Assembly (NCBI RefSeq): GCF_000374185.1
Contig: NZ_KB910518.1
Coordinates: 6,397,285-6,461,284, forward strand
Length of the DNA stretch: 64,000 bases
Origin: Paenibacillus sp. HW567
Lineage (GTDB): Bacteria; Bacillota; Bacilli; Paenibacillales; Paenibacillaceae
Direction of reading: 5' to 3'
The translations under genes and the position numbers were made by a program. Below the pieces are notes generated by a model. The model worked only from the letters and a program-made list of their open reading frames with translations, did not search any database and was not told the origin of the DNA. Shown one piece after another: positions 50,435 to 59,947 of the stretch. The number at the start of each line of letters is the position of its first letter. Within the stretch, counting starts at the first letter, position 1.

Positions 50435-51862
50435 ATGAAAAAAGCTCCAGGACGCCAACTGCCACTCGCAATGGCGCTGTGTTTATCCTTCGCCATGCTG
50501 CTTGGCGGATGCGGCGGGAACAACAATGCCAATAATGCTGCGCCTACAGATGCGCCAACAGCAACAGTAGCTCCAACTACAGATAACAACCAAGCATCAC
50601 CAGAAGCTTCAGAGGCCGCTACTGCAGGCTCACCGCTCGATTTGGCGATGAAAGGTGACTATAAAGGAACCAAAGTGACGATGTTCGGACCGTTCGTGGA
50701 CGAGGACCAGGTGAAGTTCGAGAAAAGCATTAAAGAATTTGAAGAAAAAACCGGCATTGATATTCAATATGAAGGCTCCAAGGAATTCGAAGCGACTATT
50801 AATATTCGTGTGGATGGCGGCAATGCGCCGGATATCGCGGACTTCCCGCAGCCGGGTCTACTGGCTTCTATCGCCAAAACCGGCAAGGTTGTCGATCTGA
50901 CCAGCGTGCTGGATCAGGAGAAGCTGAAAGCTAACTACAATAAGAGCTGGCTCGATATGTCCACGATGGACGGCAAAGACGGCAAAATTATGGCCGGGAT
51001 CTGGAACCGCAGCAATGTAAAGAGCCTGGTCTGGTATCCGAAGAAGCAATTTGATGAAGCAGGCTATAAGGTTCCTGAGACATGGGATGACCTGATGGCT
51101 TTGACGGAGCAAATCGCCAAAGACGGAGACCCCGCTTGGGCGATTGGGATTGAAAGTGGTGCTGCCACCGGCTGGCCGGCTACGGACTGGGTGGAGAACA
51201 TCATGCTGCGTACAACTACACCTGAGAACTATGACAAATGGGTCAAGGGCGAGCTGCCTTTTACCTCTCCGGAAGTTAAGCATGCAGTGGAGCTGATGTC
51301 TAAGATCTGGCTGAACAAGGATTATGTCTACGGCGGCACTAAATCAATCGTAACTACAGCCTTCGGCGATGCTCCAAAACCGATGTTTGAGAATCCGCCC
51401 AAAGCCTGGTTCAACCTGATGGGCAACTTTATTACCAGCTTCTTCCCGGAAACGGCCAAGGTCGATACCGACTATGACTGGTTCTACCTTCCCCCGATTG
51501 ATCAGCAATACGGCAAGCCGGTGCTTGTAGCCGGGGACATTTACGCGATGTTCAACGACCGTCCTGAAGTACGTGCGGTTATGGAATTCTTCACTACAGG
51601 CGAATCTATCAAGACCTGGGTTCAATCCGGCGGCGTGATTGCTCCGATGAATGATGCTTCCCTTGACTGGTACAAATCTGAATCGGACCGCCGTATGGCA
51701 AAGCTGGTACAGGATGCTTCCACCTTGCGTTTTGATGGCTCTGACCTGATGCCTGGTAAAGTAGGCGCGGGCACCTTCTGGAAAGGCATGACCGACTATG
51801 TAAGCGGAACAGCCACACTGGATCAGGCGCTGGAGCAAATTCAGTCAGGCTGGAAAAACTAA
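50435..51862 (+). CDS. Sugar ABC transporter substrate-binding lipoprotein (alpha-glucoside type)
   Basis: 475 residues from ATG 50435; the ATG at 50423 lies against the AAAGGGG. Lipobox MLLGGCGG (Cys about 26) is followed by an Asn/Ala/Thr-rich linker. The mature family 1 binding protein begins GTKVTMFGPFVDEDQ. Segments such as GNAPDIADFPQPG and WYPKKQFDEAGYKVPETWDDL are typical of binding proteins paired with AglF/AglG permeases. Both permeases follow. The likely ligand is an alpha-glucoside, inferred from the permease type. Confidence 0.9.
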   Translation: MKKAPGRQLPLAMALCLSFAMLLGGCGGNNNANNAAPTDAPTATVAPTTDNNQASPEASEAATAGSPLDLAMKGDYKGTKVTMFGPFVDEDQVKFEKSIKEFEEKTGIDIQYEGSKEFEATINIRVDGGNAPDIADFPQPGLLASIAKTGKVVDLTSVLDQEKLKANYNKSWLDMSTMDGKDGKIMAGIWNRSNVKSLVWYPKKQFDEAGYKVPETWDDLMALTEQIAKDGDPAWAIGIESGAATGWPATDWVENIMLRTTTPENYDKWVKGELPFTSPEVKHAVELMSKIWLNKDYVYGGTKSIVTTAFGDAPKPMFENPPKAWFNLMGNFITSFFPETAKVDTDYDWFYLPPIDQQYGKPVLVAGDIYAMFNDRPEVRAVMEFFTTGESIKTWVQSGGVIAPMNDASLDWYKSESDRRMAKLVQDASTLRFDGSDLMPGKVGAGTFWKGMTDYVSGTATLDQALEQIQSGWKN

Positions 51863-51903
51863 CAGGAACTAGCCGAGATAATAATGCGTGAACGGTTACA
51901 CAG

Positions 51904-51949
51904 AGGGGCGGTCAGCAGTGCGGAATATCTGCCCTTCTTTTTGTTTTTT
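51904..51949 (+). terminator. Attenuator between binding-protein and permease genes
   Basis: GGGCGG/CTGCCC stem (one G-T pair) and a 15-base T-rich tract. It should give more binding protein than permease. Confidence 0.7.
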
Positions 51950-52008
51950 AAGGGATGCTTACGAAGAGAGTTTTGCACCGCTGCGCAAAACTTAAGGAGG
52001 AGCCAATA

Positions 52009-53091
52009 ATGGATGTACAAGCAAAGCCAAAAATCAGCGTCAGAGCAGTGCTGCTATCCCTTGGCGTCATTGCAGCCAACATCGTGATCAACGGGCTGAT
52101 TTTCTTGTTCTTCCGCGATTCTACGCTGAATCCGCTGCTGACCGCGATTTTTGCCGTGCTGTGGGGCGTGCTGGGCGTTTATCTGATCTACTATACACTG
52201 ACCTGGGCGGTGGAACAGTATCCCGACCATGTGCGCAGATGGCTGCAGCCTTATGTCTTCATTGGGCCGGCGGTGATTATTCTCGGCTGGCTGCTGGTGC
52301 TGCCTGCGCTGCGGACGCTGTATTTAAGCTTTTTCAACGCTTCTTCGGAAAAATTTGTCGGACTCAGCAACTATGCCGCAATCTTCAGTGACCGTCTCAT
52401 GGCGATAGCGCTGCGTAACAATCTGCTGTGGGTGTTCGCAGGGACCTTGGCTTGCGTCGCTTTTGGACTGCTTATTGCCATTTTGGCCGACCGCAGCAGC
52501 TATGAAAAAATCGCCAAGTCTATCATTTTCATGCCCATGGCTATCTCATTTGTGGCTGCGGGCGTAATCTGGAAATTTGTCTATTATTATCAGCCCGGCG
52601 ACGAGCAAATCGGACTGCTGAATGCGATTGTGACTTATTTTGGCGGCGAACCGCAGGCATGGGCGAGTATGCTGCAGCCTTGGAATAACTTTTTCCTCAT
52701 TATTATTTTGATCTGGATGCAAACCGGGTTTGCAATGGTTATTTTCTCCGCAGCGATCAAAGGGGTTCCCGATGACATCCTGGAAGCCGCACGTGTGGAT
52801 GGCGCCGGTGAGGTGAAGATTTTCTTCGGCATTATGATTCCGTTCATTTCCGCCACGATCCTGACAGTGACAACCACCATTATTGTCTTTACGTTGAAAA
52901 TATTTGACGTCGTCATGGTGATGACGGGAGGTCAATACGATACAGAGGTAGTGGCGACACAGTTCTACCGGCAGTTCTTTATGTACCGCAATTTCGGTTA
53001 CGGCTCGACGCTGGCTATCGTTCTTTTGATCGCGGTATTGCCTGTAATCTTTATTAATCTGCGTCAGTTCCGCAAGCAGGGGGGATTCTAA
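52009..53091 (+). CDS. Sugar ABC permease, AglF type
   Basis: 360 residues from ATG 52009, eight bases after AAGGAGG; the frame from 51955 is a chance extension. Two extra N-terminal helices precede the usual six. The EAA loop is near 260-280 (ILEAARVDGAGEVKIFFGIMIPFI). The extended N-terminus resembles alpha-glucoside AglF proteins. The stop overlaps the next start by one base. Confidence 0.9.
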   Translation: MDVQAKPKISVRAVLLSLGVIAANIVINGLIFLFFRDSTLNPLLTAIFAVLWGVLGVYLIYYTLTWAVEQYPDHVRRWLQPYVFIGPAVIILGWLLVLPALRTLYLSFFNASSEKFVGLSNYAAIFSDRLMAIALRNNLLWVFAGTLACVAFGLLIAILADRSSYEKIAKSIIFMPMAISFVAAGVIWKFVYYYQPGDEQIGLLNAIVTYFGGEPQAWASMLQPWNNFFLIIILIWMQTGFAMVIFSAAIKGVPDDILEAARVDGAGEVKIFFGIMIPFISATILTVTTTIIVFTLKIFDVVMVMTGGQYDTEVVATQFYRQFFMYRNFGYGSTLAIVLLIAVLPVIFINLRQFRKQGGF

Positions 53092-54182
53092 TGGCCGGCA
53101 AAAAGAAAAGAAAAGGCAGCAAGACCATCGTTAATCTCGTACTTGGTATGATCTGCTTCCTCTGGCTGCTTCCGACAGCCGGCTTGTTTATTTCTTCCTT
53201 CCGTCCTGCGGCGGATATTCTCCAGACCGGCTGGTGGAAGGTATTTCCCCATCAGGAGTGGAAGGCGGGCGAGACCCTGCAGTTGCCTAAGGACGTAGAC
53301 CTGAGGGGGCCGATTGAAGTAAACGGCAAAACCTATACGGACGATGAGTTGAAGGCGGGCATTAAGGCCGATGACAGACGTCTGATATGGGAGAACCGCA
53401 GGGCGCGTACGCTCGACGTGCAGGAGAAGGGCTGGAAAACCACACCGGACCTTACGCTGGACAACTATAATAATGTGCTGTCGGGCAAGGAATACAAGCT
53501 GAGGGAGGCGGATGGCAGTGAAACGGTGCAAAAGGGCACAGGCTTATCTCAGGCCTTCTGGAATACGCTGACGATTGCTGTTCCGGCCACAGTCATTCCG
53601 GTGCTGATTGCCTCTTTTGCCGCTTACGCCTTCGCTTGGCTGCGCTTTCCGGGCCGCAAAACGCTGTTCGTCATTATTATAGCGATGCTGGTCATTCCGA
53701 TTCAGGTGGCGCTGATTCCTGTGCTCAAGGATTATACTGCGCTGGGGCTGAACGGCAGCTATCTGGGGATTTGGCTGGCGCATACCGCGTTTGGTCTGCC
53801 GCTGGTTACGTACTTTATGTACAACTTTATCAGTCAGTTGCCCAAAGATCTGTTCGAATCGGCCTTTATAGACGGTGCCAGCCATTTCACAATATTCAGC
53901 AGACTGATTCTGCCGCTGTCCGTACCGGCCCTGGCCTCAATCGGAATCTTCCAGTTCCTCTGGGTATGGAATGATTATCTGGTCTCGCTGATCTTTATCG
54001 GCAACCAGCCTTCCGTGCAGGTGATGTCGATGAAAATCGCCGACCTTGTCGGCTCACGCGGCAATGACTGGCATCTGCTGACTTCGGCTGCGTTCATTTC
54101 CATGCTGATGCCGCTGGCGATTTTCTTCCTGCTGCAGAAGTATTTTGTCAGAGGGCTCATGGGCGGATCGGTGAAAGGCTAA
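53091..54182 (+). CDS. Sugar ABC permease, AglG type with large external loop
   Basis: 363 residues. After the first helix there is an extracytoplasmic insert of about 110 residues (about 45-150; QLPKDVDLRGPIEVNGKTYTDDEL). This is characteristic of AglG-type permeases and absent from MalG. Five further helices follow, with the EAA loop near 255 (LFESAFIDGASHFTIFSRLILPL). The C-terminal GGSVKG is conserved. No ATPase gene is nearby, so a shared ATPase is assumed. Confidence 0.9.
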   Translation: MAGKKKRKGSKTIVNLVLGMICFLWLLPTAGLFISSFRPAADILQTGWWKVFPHQEWKAGETLQLPKDVDLRGPIEVNGKTYTDDELKAGIKADDRRLIWENRRARTLDVQEKGWKTTPDLTLDNYNNVLSGKEYKLREADGSETVQKGTGLSQAFWNTLTIAVPATVIPVLIASFAAYAFAWLRFPGRKTLFVIIIAMLVIPIQVALIPVLKDYTALGLNGSYLGIWLAHTAFGLPLVTYFMYNFISQLPKDLFESAFIDGASHFTIFSRLILPLSVPALASIGIFQFLWVWNDYLVSLIFIGNQPSVQVMSMKIADLVGSRGNDWHLLTSAAFISMLMPLAIFFLLQKYFVRGLMGGSVKG

Positions 54183-54364
54183 CGGTGTATATCCTTGAAG
54201 GGCATACGGCTATCCTGCCTGTAACCAGGGGATGCTTAAGTGACCGATGCCCGCATTACCGAGCTGAGCATTGAAGGCTACGCTTATTATTGGAACAGTG
54301 GTACGGTTCACTGCTACGAGCGCAGCGCAGCTTGCGCAGCCGACCTGCTGGTGCTGTTCCAACT

Positions 54365-54406
54365 ATACCCCGCCCGGATTCTGTACCTGGAAGCCGGGCG
54401 GGGTAT
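54365..54406. terminator. Strong hairpin after the alpha-glucoside ABC operon
   Basis: Perfect 13-bp stem (ATACCCCGCCCGG and its complement). Neither side has a proper T tract. It lies between convergent genes and may end both transcripts imperfectly. Confidence 0.55.
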
Positions 54407-54436
54407 TCGGTATTGCTGCGGCTCTGGATGAGCCGC

Positions 54437-54898
54437 TTACAGCAGATTTTGATCCGGGAAGATCTGGCTCAGATGGTGCCGCATATGATCCAGATAATCC
54501 TCGATCAGCCACTTCAGGGTAACCATTTCGCCGCTGTTCAGCAGGAAGAGAAGGGCTAACTGGTCAGAGGTAAGGCTGGAAATGACCCGAAGGATGGACT
54601 GATTGACACTTACCCACAGGTTCAGGATCTCACCGCGTGGAGCATCGCCGTACTGCTGGGCGGCCATCCACTCGTTCTGGGCATATAAGGCTAGACTCAG
54701 CGGCTGCGGTTCGTACTGTACGTTGATGAACCGTGACAGATTGTTGATGGCTGAGTCGCATAAATGTCCGAGCAACTGCTGCTTGGACCATTTGCCTCCC
54801 GGCCGGGGGGCTGCGGCTTCTTCGTCAGAAAGGGAGGCGAATGCTGCCGGAACCTTCTTCACAAGCAATTGCAAAGCTGAAATCGTGGACTGGACCAC
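54437..54898 (-). CDS. DinB-family protein
   Basis: 153 residues, four-helix-bundle DinB/YfiT type. The putative metal ligands are His in LLGHLCDSAINN (about 45) and the histidines in YLDHMRHHLSQI (about 135-140). Families of this type include thiol transferases and damage-induced proteins with unknown reactions. The start is GTG or ATG at 54898, with AGGCGG just upstream. It converges with the ABC operon. Confidence 0.85.
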   Translation of the reverse strand: MVQSTISALQLLVKKVPAAFASLSDEEAAAPRPGGKWSKQQLLGHLCDSAINNLSRFINVQYEPQPLSLALYAQNEWMAAQQYGDAPRGEILNLWVSVNQSILRVISSLTSDQLALLFLLNSGEMVTLKWLIEDYLDHMRHHLSQIFPDQNLL

Positions 54899-54988
54899 TG
54901 GTCCTCACCGCCTTTCGATTATTATGTAGAAAGAATGGACAAAAAGGGGCGCGTTTAACTATGTAGGGAGCCGCATTGATGTGGTGGT

Positions 54989-55200
54989 TGTATTTCGTAC
55001 AACTAAAAGCTACTATTGTTCGCTGGTGGAAGGTTTAATTGTATTCTCTGCAGTTATTTTCTCAGATTAAGGCGATTAGGAGGAAAATGCTACTTTTTAA
55101 TTGTACGAAATACACTTAAAGCTCATTTTGCAGCACATTTGGCCTGATTAATTGTAAAAAGTACAGTTATCGCTGAGATTTACTCGATGCAATCTGCGGT
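54989..55200. repeat. AT-rich dispersed repeat cluster
   Basis: A perfect 14-bp inverted repeat (TGTATTTCGTACAA at 54989, its complement at 55101) and three units beginning TTAATTGTA (55036, 55098, 55149), each followed by related text (GCAGTTAT, GCTCATTTTGCAG, CAGTTATCGCTGAG). The spacing is about 51-62 bases. No gene is supported here. Confidence 0.55.
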
Positions 55201-55309
55201 CGGGGTATGATTCGAACTGGAGTAATCTACATGCCTTTCAACCGTTGTTCCGTCACCGCTCACAGTCCGGCTTGCGCACAGCCCGCGTGCCCTCGCCTGG
55301 CGCGCCTTC

Positions 55310-55523
55310 TACGCGCTGCCGCCCGGGCGATTCTCCCGCGCCACTCTGCCCGCCGTGACCCGGCTGCGGATTCCGGTCCGCCCACGCGTTGCCGCCGCTC
55401 GCCTTGCTGCACCGCTTACGCGCTGCCGCCCGGGCGATTCTCCCGCGCCACTTTGCCCGCCGCGACCCGGCTGCGGATTCCGGTCCGCCCACGCGTTGCC
55501 GCCGCTTCGCCTTGACGCCCTCC
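55310..55523. repeat. GC-rich tandem duplication (two 107-bp copies)
   Basis: Copy 1 (55310-55416) and copy 2 (55417-55523) are nearly identical over the first 90 bases (TACGCGCTGCCGCCCGGGCG...GTTGCCGCCGCT). The surrounding 55250-55650 stretch is far more GC-rich than the rest of the window. Overlapping frames on both strands are low-complexity Arg/Ala/Pro/Gly text and are not credible genes. Confidence 0.8.
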
Positions 55524-55651
55524 TACGGGCGCCCGTCTGCGTCCCCACCGTGCGGCCCACGCCTGTGTGCGCCACCCCCGCGCCCGATCACCGCTCGCGT
55601 CTCGCCTTGCCGCCGCCGCCCCGCTCGCGTCAGCGCCTGCGTCCCCAGCCC

Positions 55652-56629
55652 CTAAGTCGTAGAGCCTTCCTCCAGCTCCACCGGCAAAATATTCACTGTA
55701 GAAACGGTGCCGCCCTCCACCTGCTTAATGATCAGATCGACGGCGAGCCTGCCCATCTCTTCCATCGGCTGGCGGATGGTGCTGATGGAGGGATGGAACA
55801 GGCTGCGCACCGCGATTCCGTCATAGCCCACAATCCGCACATCCTGGGGCACACGCCGCCCGTTCTCCCGGCAGGCCTTGAGGGCGTAAGCAGCAATGAT
55901 GTCGCTGCCGGCAAAGATGCCGTCAACCTCGGGATGCTCCCGGAATAGCTGCCTCAGCAGCCGTTCGTATGCGCCGGCATCAAAGCTGTTATGGTCTGTA
56001 TGCAGCGAAGTGTGCCATACGCCATGCTCACGGGCGGTATCGGCAAAAGCCTCATACCGCCGGTGGGATAATATATTCAGGCCCGGATGCCCGCCGATAT
56101 GGGCCAGCTTCCGGCAGCCTTTTTCAATGAGTAATGTAGTGGCCAGCCGTCCCCCGGCATAGTTGTCCGAACAGACATAGGGGATTTCAGGCGAAATCTG
56201 CCGGTCAAAGGTGACCAGCGGCAAGCTCATTTGCCGGTAGGACTCCACCTCCAGCGTATGGCTGCCCATAATAATGCCGTCCACGCGGCTGGAACGCAGC
56301 ATATCAATATATTCAAGCTCTTTATGTTTGTCCTGCTGGGAATTGCAGAGCAGCAGCTTATACCCGTTCCGGTAGGCATGCTCCTCAATATGGCTGGTTA
56401 ATTCGCTGAAGAAGGGCAGCGAGACATGGGGAATAATGAGGCCGATAATGTTGGACCTGGAGCGGCTGAGTGAACGCGCCAGCTCGTTGGGCCTATAATT
56501 CAGCTCATCCATCGCGCTGTAGACTTTTTTCTTCAGCTCTTCGCTTAAATATCCCCGGTTGTTCAGCACCCGGGATACAGTTGTCGCGGAAACGCCTGCC
56601 TTAAGCGCAACGTCTTTTATCGTAGGCAT
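55652..56629 (-). CDS. LacI-family transcriptional regulator
   Basis: 325 residues from ATG 56629, eight bases after AGGAG. The N-terminal LacI helix-turn-helix is PTIKDVALKAGVSATTVSRVLNN, with a hinge helix ending RPNELARSLSRSRSN. The effector domain follows (IIGLIIPHVSLPFFSELTSHIE at about 62, FDRQISPEIPYVCSDNYAGG near 130, DVRIVGYDGIAVRSL near 270). Effectors are usually sugars. It may govern the alpha-glucoside importer upstream of it, but that operon is convergent, so this is a guess. Confidence 0.92.
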   Translation of the reverse strand: MPTIKDVALKAGVSATTVSRVLNNRGYLSEELKKKVYSAMDELNYRPNELARSLSRSRSNIIGLIIPHVSLPFFSELTSHIEEHAYRNGYKLLLCNSQQDKHKELEYIDMLRSSRVDGIIMGSHTLEVESYRQMSLPLVTFDRQISPEIPYVCSDNYAGGRLATTLLIEKGCRKLAHIGGHPGLNILSHRRYEAFADTAREHGVWHTSLHTDHNSFDAGAYERLLRQLFREHPEVDGIFAGSDIIAAYALKACRENGRRVPQDVRIVGYDGIAVRSLFHPSISTIRQPMEEMGRLAVDLIIKQVEGGTVSTVNILPVELEEGSTT

Positions 56630-56790
56630 AATCATGTCTCCTGTCTTAGCTGGTTAATGCAAATTCATTCTATCCCGTATGCCTTGCCCTGTCCACAAAG
56701 CCAGCCGCTCCTGTCTATTTTATATTTAAAAAAATTATCGTTCCCCGTATAATTAATGAAATGAAACATAGAAGCATGACTTGGAGATAG

Positions 56791-59775
56791 ATGAATGGGA
56801 GTGTGCTAATGGGCGTCGGAAAAATTCATCTCAGGAAATTACAAAGCGGGTTTGTACCTCTATTTCTGTTTGTCATGCTTTGCACGATCTTGTACCCGCC
56901 GTTGTCCGCCAGAGCGGAAGCTGCGCCGCCGCAAAATGTGCTGGTGCTGCATTCTTATCAGAAGGGTTTTCCCTGGACCGATGACCAGAGTACGGGTATT
57001 GAGGAACGGCTCAAAAGTGCAGCCAATATCCCGGCGATCTACACCGAATACATGGATTGGAAACGTTATCCAACTCAGGAGAACCTTCAGCATTTCTACG
57101 AAACGATCAAGCTCAAATATCAGAACATCCGGATTGACGCCGTAATCACCACAGATGATGCTGCGACAAACTTCGCTTTGAAGTACCGTAAGGAGGTTCT
57201 GAATAATGCGCCAATTATATTCAGCGGAGTCAATGAACTGGGTGTGAAAGCCATTCAGGATAAGAGCAACATTACCGGAGTTATCGAGAAGATTGACCCC
57301 AGCCGGACCATTCAGATGGCTATGGAAATCAACCCGTCCATCCGTAAGGTCTATGTCATATTTGACAACTCGGAGAGCGGACTCTCTACAGGCAAAATGG
57401 TGATGGACCAAATTACCGCGCTGAAGCTGGGGCTTGAGGTCATCCCTATGAATCAACTCTCCAATGAGCAAATTACAGCAACCGCGTCTACACTTTCCTC
57501 GGACAGCATTGTTCTCATGACTACATACTATAGTGACTCCACCGGAAGAATCACCGAATTCGAGAGATTCGCCAGTGAGCTGGGCAGAAGCAGCAGCGTT
57601 CCGGTATATCATATGTACGATTTTGCCCTGAACAACGGGGCCTTTGGCGGAAGCCTGATCAGCGGCAAAATTCAAGGCCGGACGGCAGCCGGATTCGCTC
57701 TGCGCATCCTGCAAGGGGAGCGTGCAGATGACATTCCGATTGTTACGGACAGCACCGTGCGCAATGTGTTTGATTACAATGAGCTGAAGCGCTTTGGGAT
57801 CTCCCAGAGCAAGCTGCCTGCGGGCAGCGAAATTATCAACAAGCCATTTTCTTTCTATCAGACCTACAGGACGCTGGTGTTGAGCATTATTGGTGCTTTT
57901 GCCGTCCTGGTGGCCTTTATCCTCATTCTGTTATTCTATGTGCAATTAGTGAAACGGATTAGAAGAAACCTGGAAAAAAGCAATGAGCGGTTCAGTCTGG
58001 CGACCTATGGCTCGGATGCGGTCATCTGGGACGTGGACATGTCCACTATGATCTATTACTTTTCGGATAGCTGGTACGAGCTGCTTGGTTATGAACGCGA
58101 TGAGATTGATGAGAGCCATGGAGGGTGGAGGGAGCTTATCCATCCTGAGGATGCGGGGGAGGAGGAACGGCAGCGGACCGGGCATCTGGAAGGGCGTTCC
58201 TCTTATTACTACGCTGAATACCGGATGCGCAGCAAATCGGGGGAATACAAATGGTTCCAGGCCCGGGGCAAAGTACTTCGGAATGCGGACGGTGAGTATA
58301 TCCGGTTTGCCGGGTCCATGATAGATGTGACGGACAGTAAAAGCTTCGAGAGCAAGCTGCAGATGAGCTATCAGGAGCTGGAATCAACCTATGAGGAGCT
58401 GACGGCTCTGCAGGATGAGCTGCTGGAACAGTACAACAAGGTTGTGGAGAATCAGGAGCTGCTGCAGACCAGTGAGGAGAAATACCGGCTGCTGGCGTAT
58501 AACGATGTTTTGAGCGGTCTGCCGAACCGCCTGTCACTGTCCGAAGAACTGATGAAATTTATTGAGGAGCACTCCGGCGGGCATGCCGCACTCTTTTTCC
58601 TCGATATTGATAACTTCAAATATATTAACGATACGATGGGCCATACCTTCGGGGATAAGCTGCTGGTGAAGGTGGGAGAGCGCCTTTTGGGATTGTCGGA
58701 CGGACGCAGCCGGCATTTCCGTTTTGGCGGTGATGAGTTTGTAATTTTGCTGGAAAATATTGAAGGGTTCGAAGAGGTGATCTCCTATGCAGAGTCCCTG
58801 GTTCAAGGCTTCAAGGAGCCTTTTGAGCTGAATGCCAGCTTGGTACATATATCAACCAGTATCGGTATTGCGCAGTATCCCGAAAATGGGGTGAATGCCG
58901 AGGAATTGCTGAAGAATGCCGATATTGCGATGTACAAGGCGAAGGAGGCGGGAAAAGGCACCTATATCATCTACGGGCAGGCGATGCAGCAGCATTTTGA
59001 TGAACGGATGATTATTGAACATCATTTAAGAAATGCGATTTCGAATGATGAGCTGTCGCTGCATTATCAGCCGCTGGTGGATACAGGGTCAGGCGATATT
59101 TGGGGGTTCGAGGCCTTGATCCGCTGGAACAGCCCGGTGCTTGGGTTCGTGTCGCCGTTTTCCTTTATCTCTGTCGCTGAGGACTGCCGGCTGATCATTC
59201 CCATTGGAGAATGGGTGCTGCGGAGCGCCTGCCGCTTCATGAAAGAGCTGCATGGACAAGGGTATGAGGGCTATCATATCTCGGTGAATATTTCTGTAAT
59301 TCAACTGATGCTGGATGATTTCACGGACATGGTGCTGAAGGTGCTGCAAGACACCGGACTTGAACCGGAGTATCTGGAGCTGGAGATCACGGAGTCGATC
59401 TTCATGGAATCCTTCGAGGCGATCAGTTCCAAGCTGGAGGCGTTGAAGCAGAAAGGCATCGGCATCGCCTTGGACGACTTCGGGACAGGTTATTCCTCAC
59501 TGAGCTATCTGAAGCAGTTGCCGATTACCACGCTGAAGATTGATAAGTCCTTCATCGACAGTATTGATACGCCGAACAATATGTCGCTGGCCAGCTCCAT
59601 TGTCACCATCGGCCATGATATGGGGCTGAATGTGACTGCTGAAGGTGTGGAAACGCCGGAGCAGCTCGCTTTTCTGGAGCGTACAAGCTGTGACAAGATT
59701 CAAGGCTACTTCATTAGCAGACCGATCCCGGAAAATGAAGTTGCCGGCTGGGTTGCGGACAGACAGGCAGGCTGA
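56791..59775 (+). CDS. c-di-GMP turnover protein: ABC-substrate-binding-like sensor, PAS, GGDEF and EAL
   Basis: 994 residues from ATG 56791 (ATG 56809 is possible). A signal/anchor helix lies at about 17-40. A periplasmic-binding-like ABC_sub_bind domain spans about 45-330 (VLVLHSYQKGFPWTDDQSTGI). A membrane helix lies at about 365-392, a PAS/PAC domain at about 405-520 and a coiled coil at about 525-570. The GGDEF domain has an intact GGDEF near 647. The EAL domain has EALIRW near 772, ELEITES, ALDDFGTGYSS and AEGVETPEQ, so it appears intact. It can probably make or degrade c-di-GMP depending on an external ligand. Confidence 0.92.
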   Translation: MNGSVLMGVGKIHLRKLQSGFVPLFLFVMLCTILYPPLSARAEAAPPQNVLVLHSYQKGFPWTDDQSTGIEERLKSAANIPAIYTEYMDWKRYPTQENLQHFYETIKLKYQNIRIDAVITTDDAATNFALKYRKEVLNNAPIIFSGVNELGVKAIQDKSNITGVIEKIDPSRTIQMAMEINPSIRKVYVIFDNSESGLSTGKMVMDQITALKLGLEVIPMNQLSNEQITATASTLSSDSIVLMTTYYSDSTGRITEFERFASELGRSSSVPVYHMYDFALNNGAFGGSLISGKIQGRTAAGFALRILQGERADDIPIVTDSTVRNVFDYNELKRFGISQSKLPAGSEIINKPFSFYQTYRTLVLSIIGAFAVLVAFILILLFYVQLVKRIRRNLEKSNERFSLATYGSDAVIWDVDMSTMIYYFSDSWYELLGYERDEIDESHGGWRELIHPEDAGEEERQRTGHLEGRSSYYYAEYRMRSKSGEYKWFQARGKVLRNADGEYIRFAGSMIDVTDSKSFESKLQMSYQELESTYEELTALQDELLEQYNKVVENQELLQTSEEKYRLLAYNDVLSGLPNRLSLSEELMKFIEEHSGGHAALFFLDIDNFKYINDTMGHTFGDKLLVKVGERLLGLSDGRSRHFRFGGDEFVILLENIEGFEEVISYAESLVQGFKEPFELNASLVHISTSIGIAQYPENGVNAEELLKNADIAMYKAKEAGKGTYIIYGQAMQQHFDERMIIEHHLRNAISNDELSLHYQPLVDTGSGDIWGFEALIRWNSPVLGFVSPFSFISVAEDCRLIIPIGEWVLRSACRFMKELHGQGYEGYHISVNISVIQLMLDDFTDMVLKVLQDTGLEPEYLELEITESIFMESFEAISSKLEALKQKGIGIALDDFGTGYSSLSYLKQLPITTLKIDKSFIDSIDTPNNMSLASSIVTIGHDMGLNVTAEGVETPEQLAFLERTSCDKIQGYFISRPIPENEVAGWVADRQAG

Positions 59776-59947
59776 GACTGGTGCTGAGAATGATACTGAT
59801 GCTGATGCCGGGGAAGACCGGGGTCGCCGGTTCATTCCATACAAAAGACTGGACCAAGGTCGGGCAGACATTTCAGACCAGGGGTTAGTGTTCATACAGG
59901 ATTAAGCAACTATACTGAAAGGAGATTAGTGAAGGGGAGCTATTATA

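Noticed and set aside
54240..54431. 63-codon frame after the AglG-type permease
   Set aside because: It runs through the 13-bp hairpin at 54365 and has no ribosome-binding site or recognisable sequence.
55253..55655. Overlapping frames in the GC-rich island on both strands
   Set aside because: Low stop-codon frequency in very GC-rich DNA explains them. The peptides are Arg/Ala/Pro/Gly repeats, and the tandem duplication inflates them.
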